Of a stretch of 18,630 nt of DNA, positions 18,535 to 18,630 are shown piece after piece (the stretch's first letter is position 1; each line of letters starts with the position of its first letter). The stretch comes from Cylindrodendrum hubeiense (lineage: Eukaryota > Ascomycota > Sordariomycetes > Hypocreales > Nectriaceae), in contig JAANBB010000631.1 in assembly GCA_014621425.1 (NCBI GenBank), positions 1-18,630 of the forward strand, given 5' to 3'. Under the pieces are notes generated by a model. The model was not told the origin of the DNA. It saw only the letters and a program-made list of their open reading frames with translations, and searched no databases. A program made the position numbers and the translations under genes.

Positions 18535-18630
18535 GCACCATGGAATCAAAGGAGGGGCAGCGAGGCAACGAGGGAGGGACAGCTAGCCTGGCAGAGGTGG
18601 GGCAAAGTACCCGATACAAAGCTGACTCTG

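Larger units (their letters stand above)
16387..18630. other. Right-hand noncoding region rich in microrepeats
   Basis: No credible gene was found in these 2.2 kb. The two longest frames, 17077-17802 (-) and 17399-17950 (+), overlap each other antisense and are dominated by repeat-derived Trp/Ala/Gly/Leu or Arg/Pro/Ser composition. The left few hundred bases should hold the 3' UTR of the 2EXR gene. The rest resembles long GC-rich upstream DNA, perhaps of a gene past the right edge. Confidence 0.45.

Overview
This window reads as nuclear DNA of a filamentous ascomycete, most likely a sordariomycete and plausibly Hypocreales. The support is 49-55 bp introns with GT..AG ends and CTAAC/CTGAC-like branch sites, C-ending codons in the coding stretches, a mitochondrial pentatricopeptide-repeat protein, a 14-helix MFS exporter, a 2EXR-domain protein, and long intergenic DNA full of short tandem duplications. 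Nothing bacterial, viral or plasmid-like was seen, and no tRNA, rRNA or CRISPR array. Genus is not decidable by eye.

Left part (1-5400). The end of a plus-strand gene (possibly kinetochore Mis14/Nsl1) runs off the left edge and converges on a minus-strand, intronless, mitochondrially targeted PPR protein, possibly the complex I assembly factor CIA84. Next comes a minus-strand alpha/beta-hydrolase-like ORF whose nucleophile-elbow serine position is glycine. It is cut at 4385 by ambiguous bases (4386-4387, 4392). The last 55 codons of an unrelated plus-strand gene start directly on the other side. Both genes lack 5' ends exactly there, so the few Ns probably stand for a much larger missing piece holding two divergent 5' ends and their promoter.

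Middle (5407-12812). A three-exon minus-strand carnitine O-acetyltransferase (870 aa reconstructed) has its catalytic His and STS motif, a Ser-rich insert and no visible organelle signal, so a cytosolic Yat2/FacC-type enzyme is likely. Its upstream DNA holds a dense set of CreA/Cre1-type hexamers, three of them spaced exactly 11 bp apart. The intergenic stretch to the next gene is about 4.7 kb, GC-rich on the left and AT-richer on the right, without a convincing gene.

Right part (12813-18630). A seven-exon MFS DHA2-type exporter (627 aa reconstructed) has a perfect TGACGTCA palindrome just upstream of a TATA box. A single-exon 2EXR-domain protein follows. The last 2.2 kb has no credible gene but several tandem microrepeats, and may be upstream DNA of a gene beyond the right edge.

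The genes do not form an obvious pathway or biosynthetic cluster. The carnitine acetyltransferase stands out metabolically (acetyl shuttling on acetate or fatty acids, a glucose-repressed function in related fungi), which fits the CreA-type sites. I found no convincing undescribed multi-gene system. The best leads are the serine-less hydrolase, the collapsed gap, and the phased CreA-like array.
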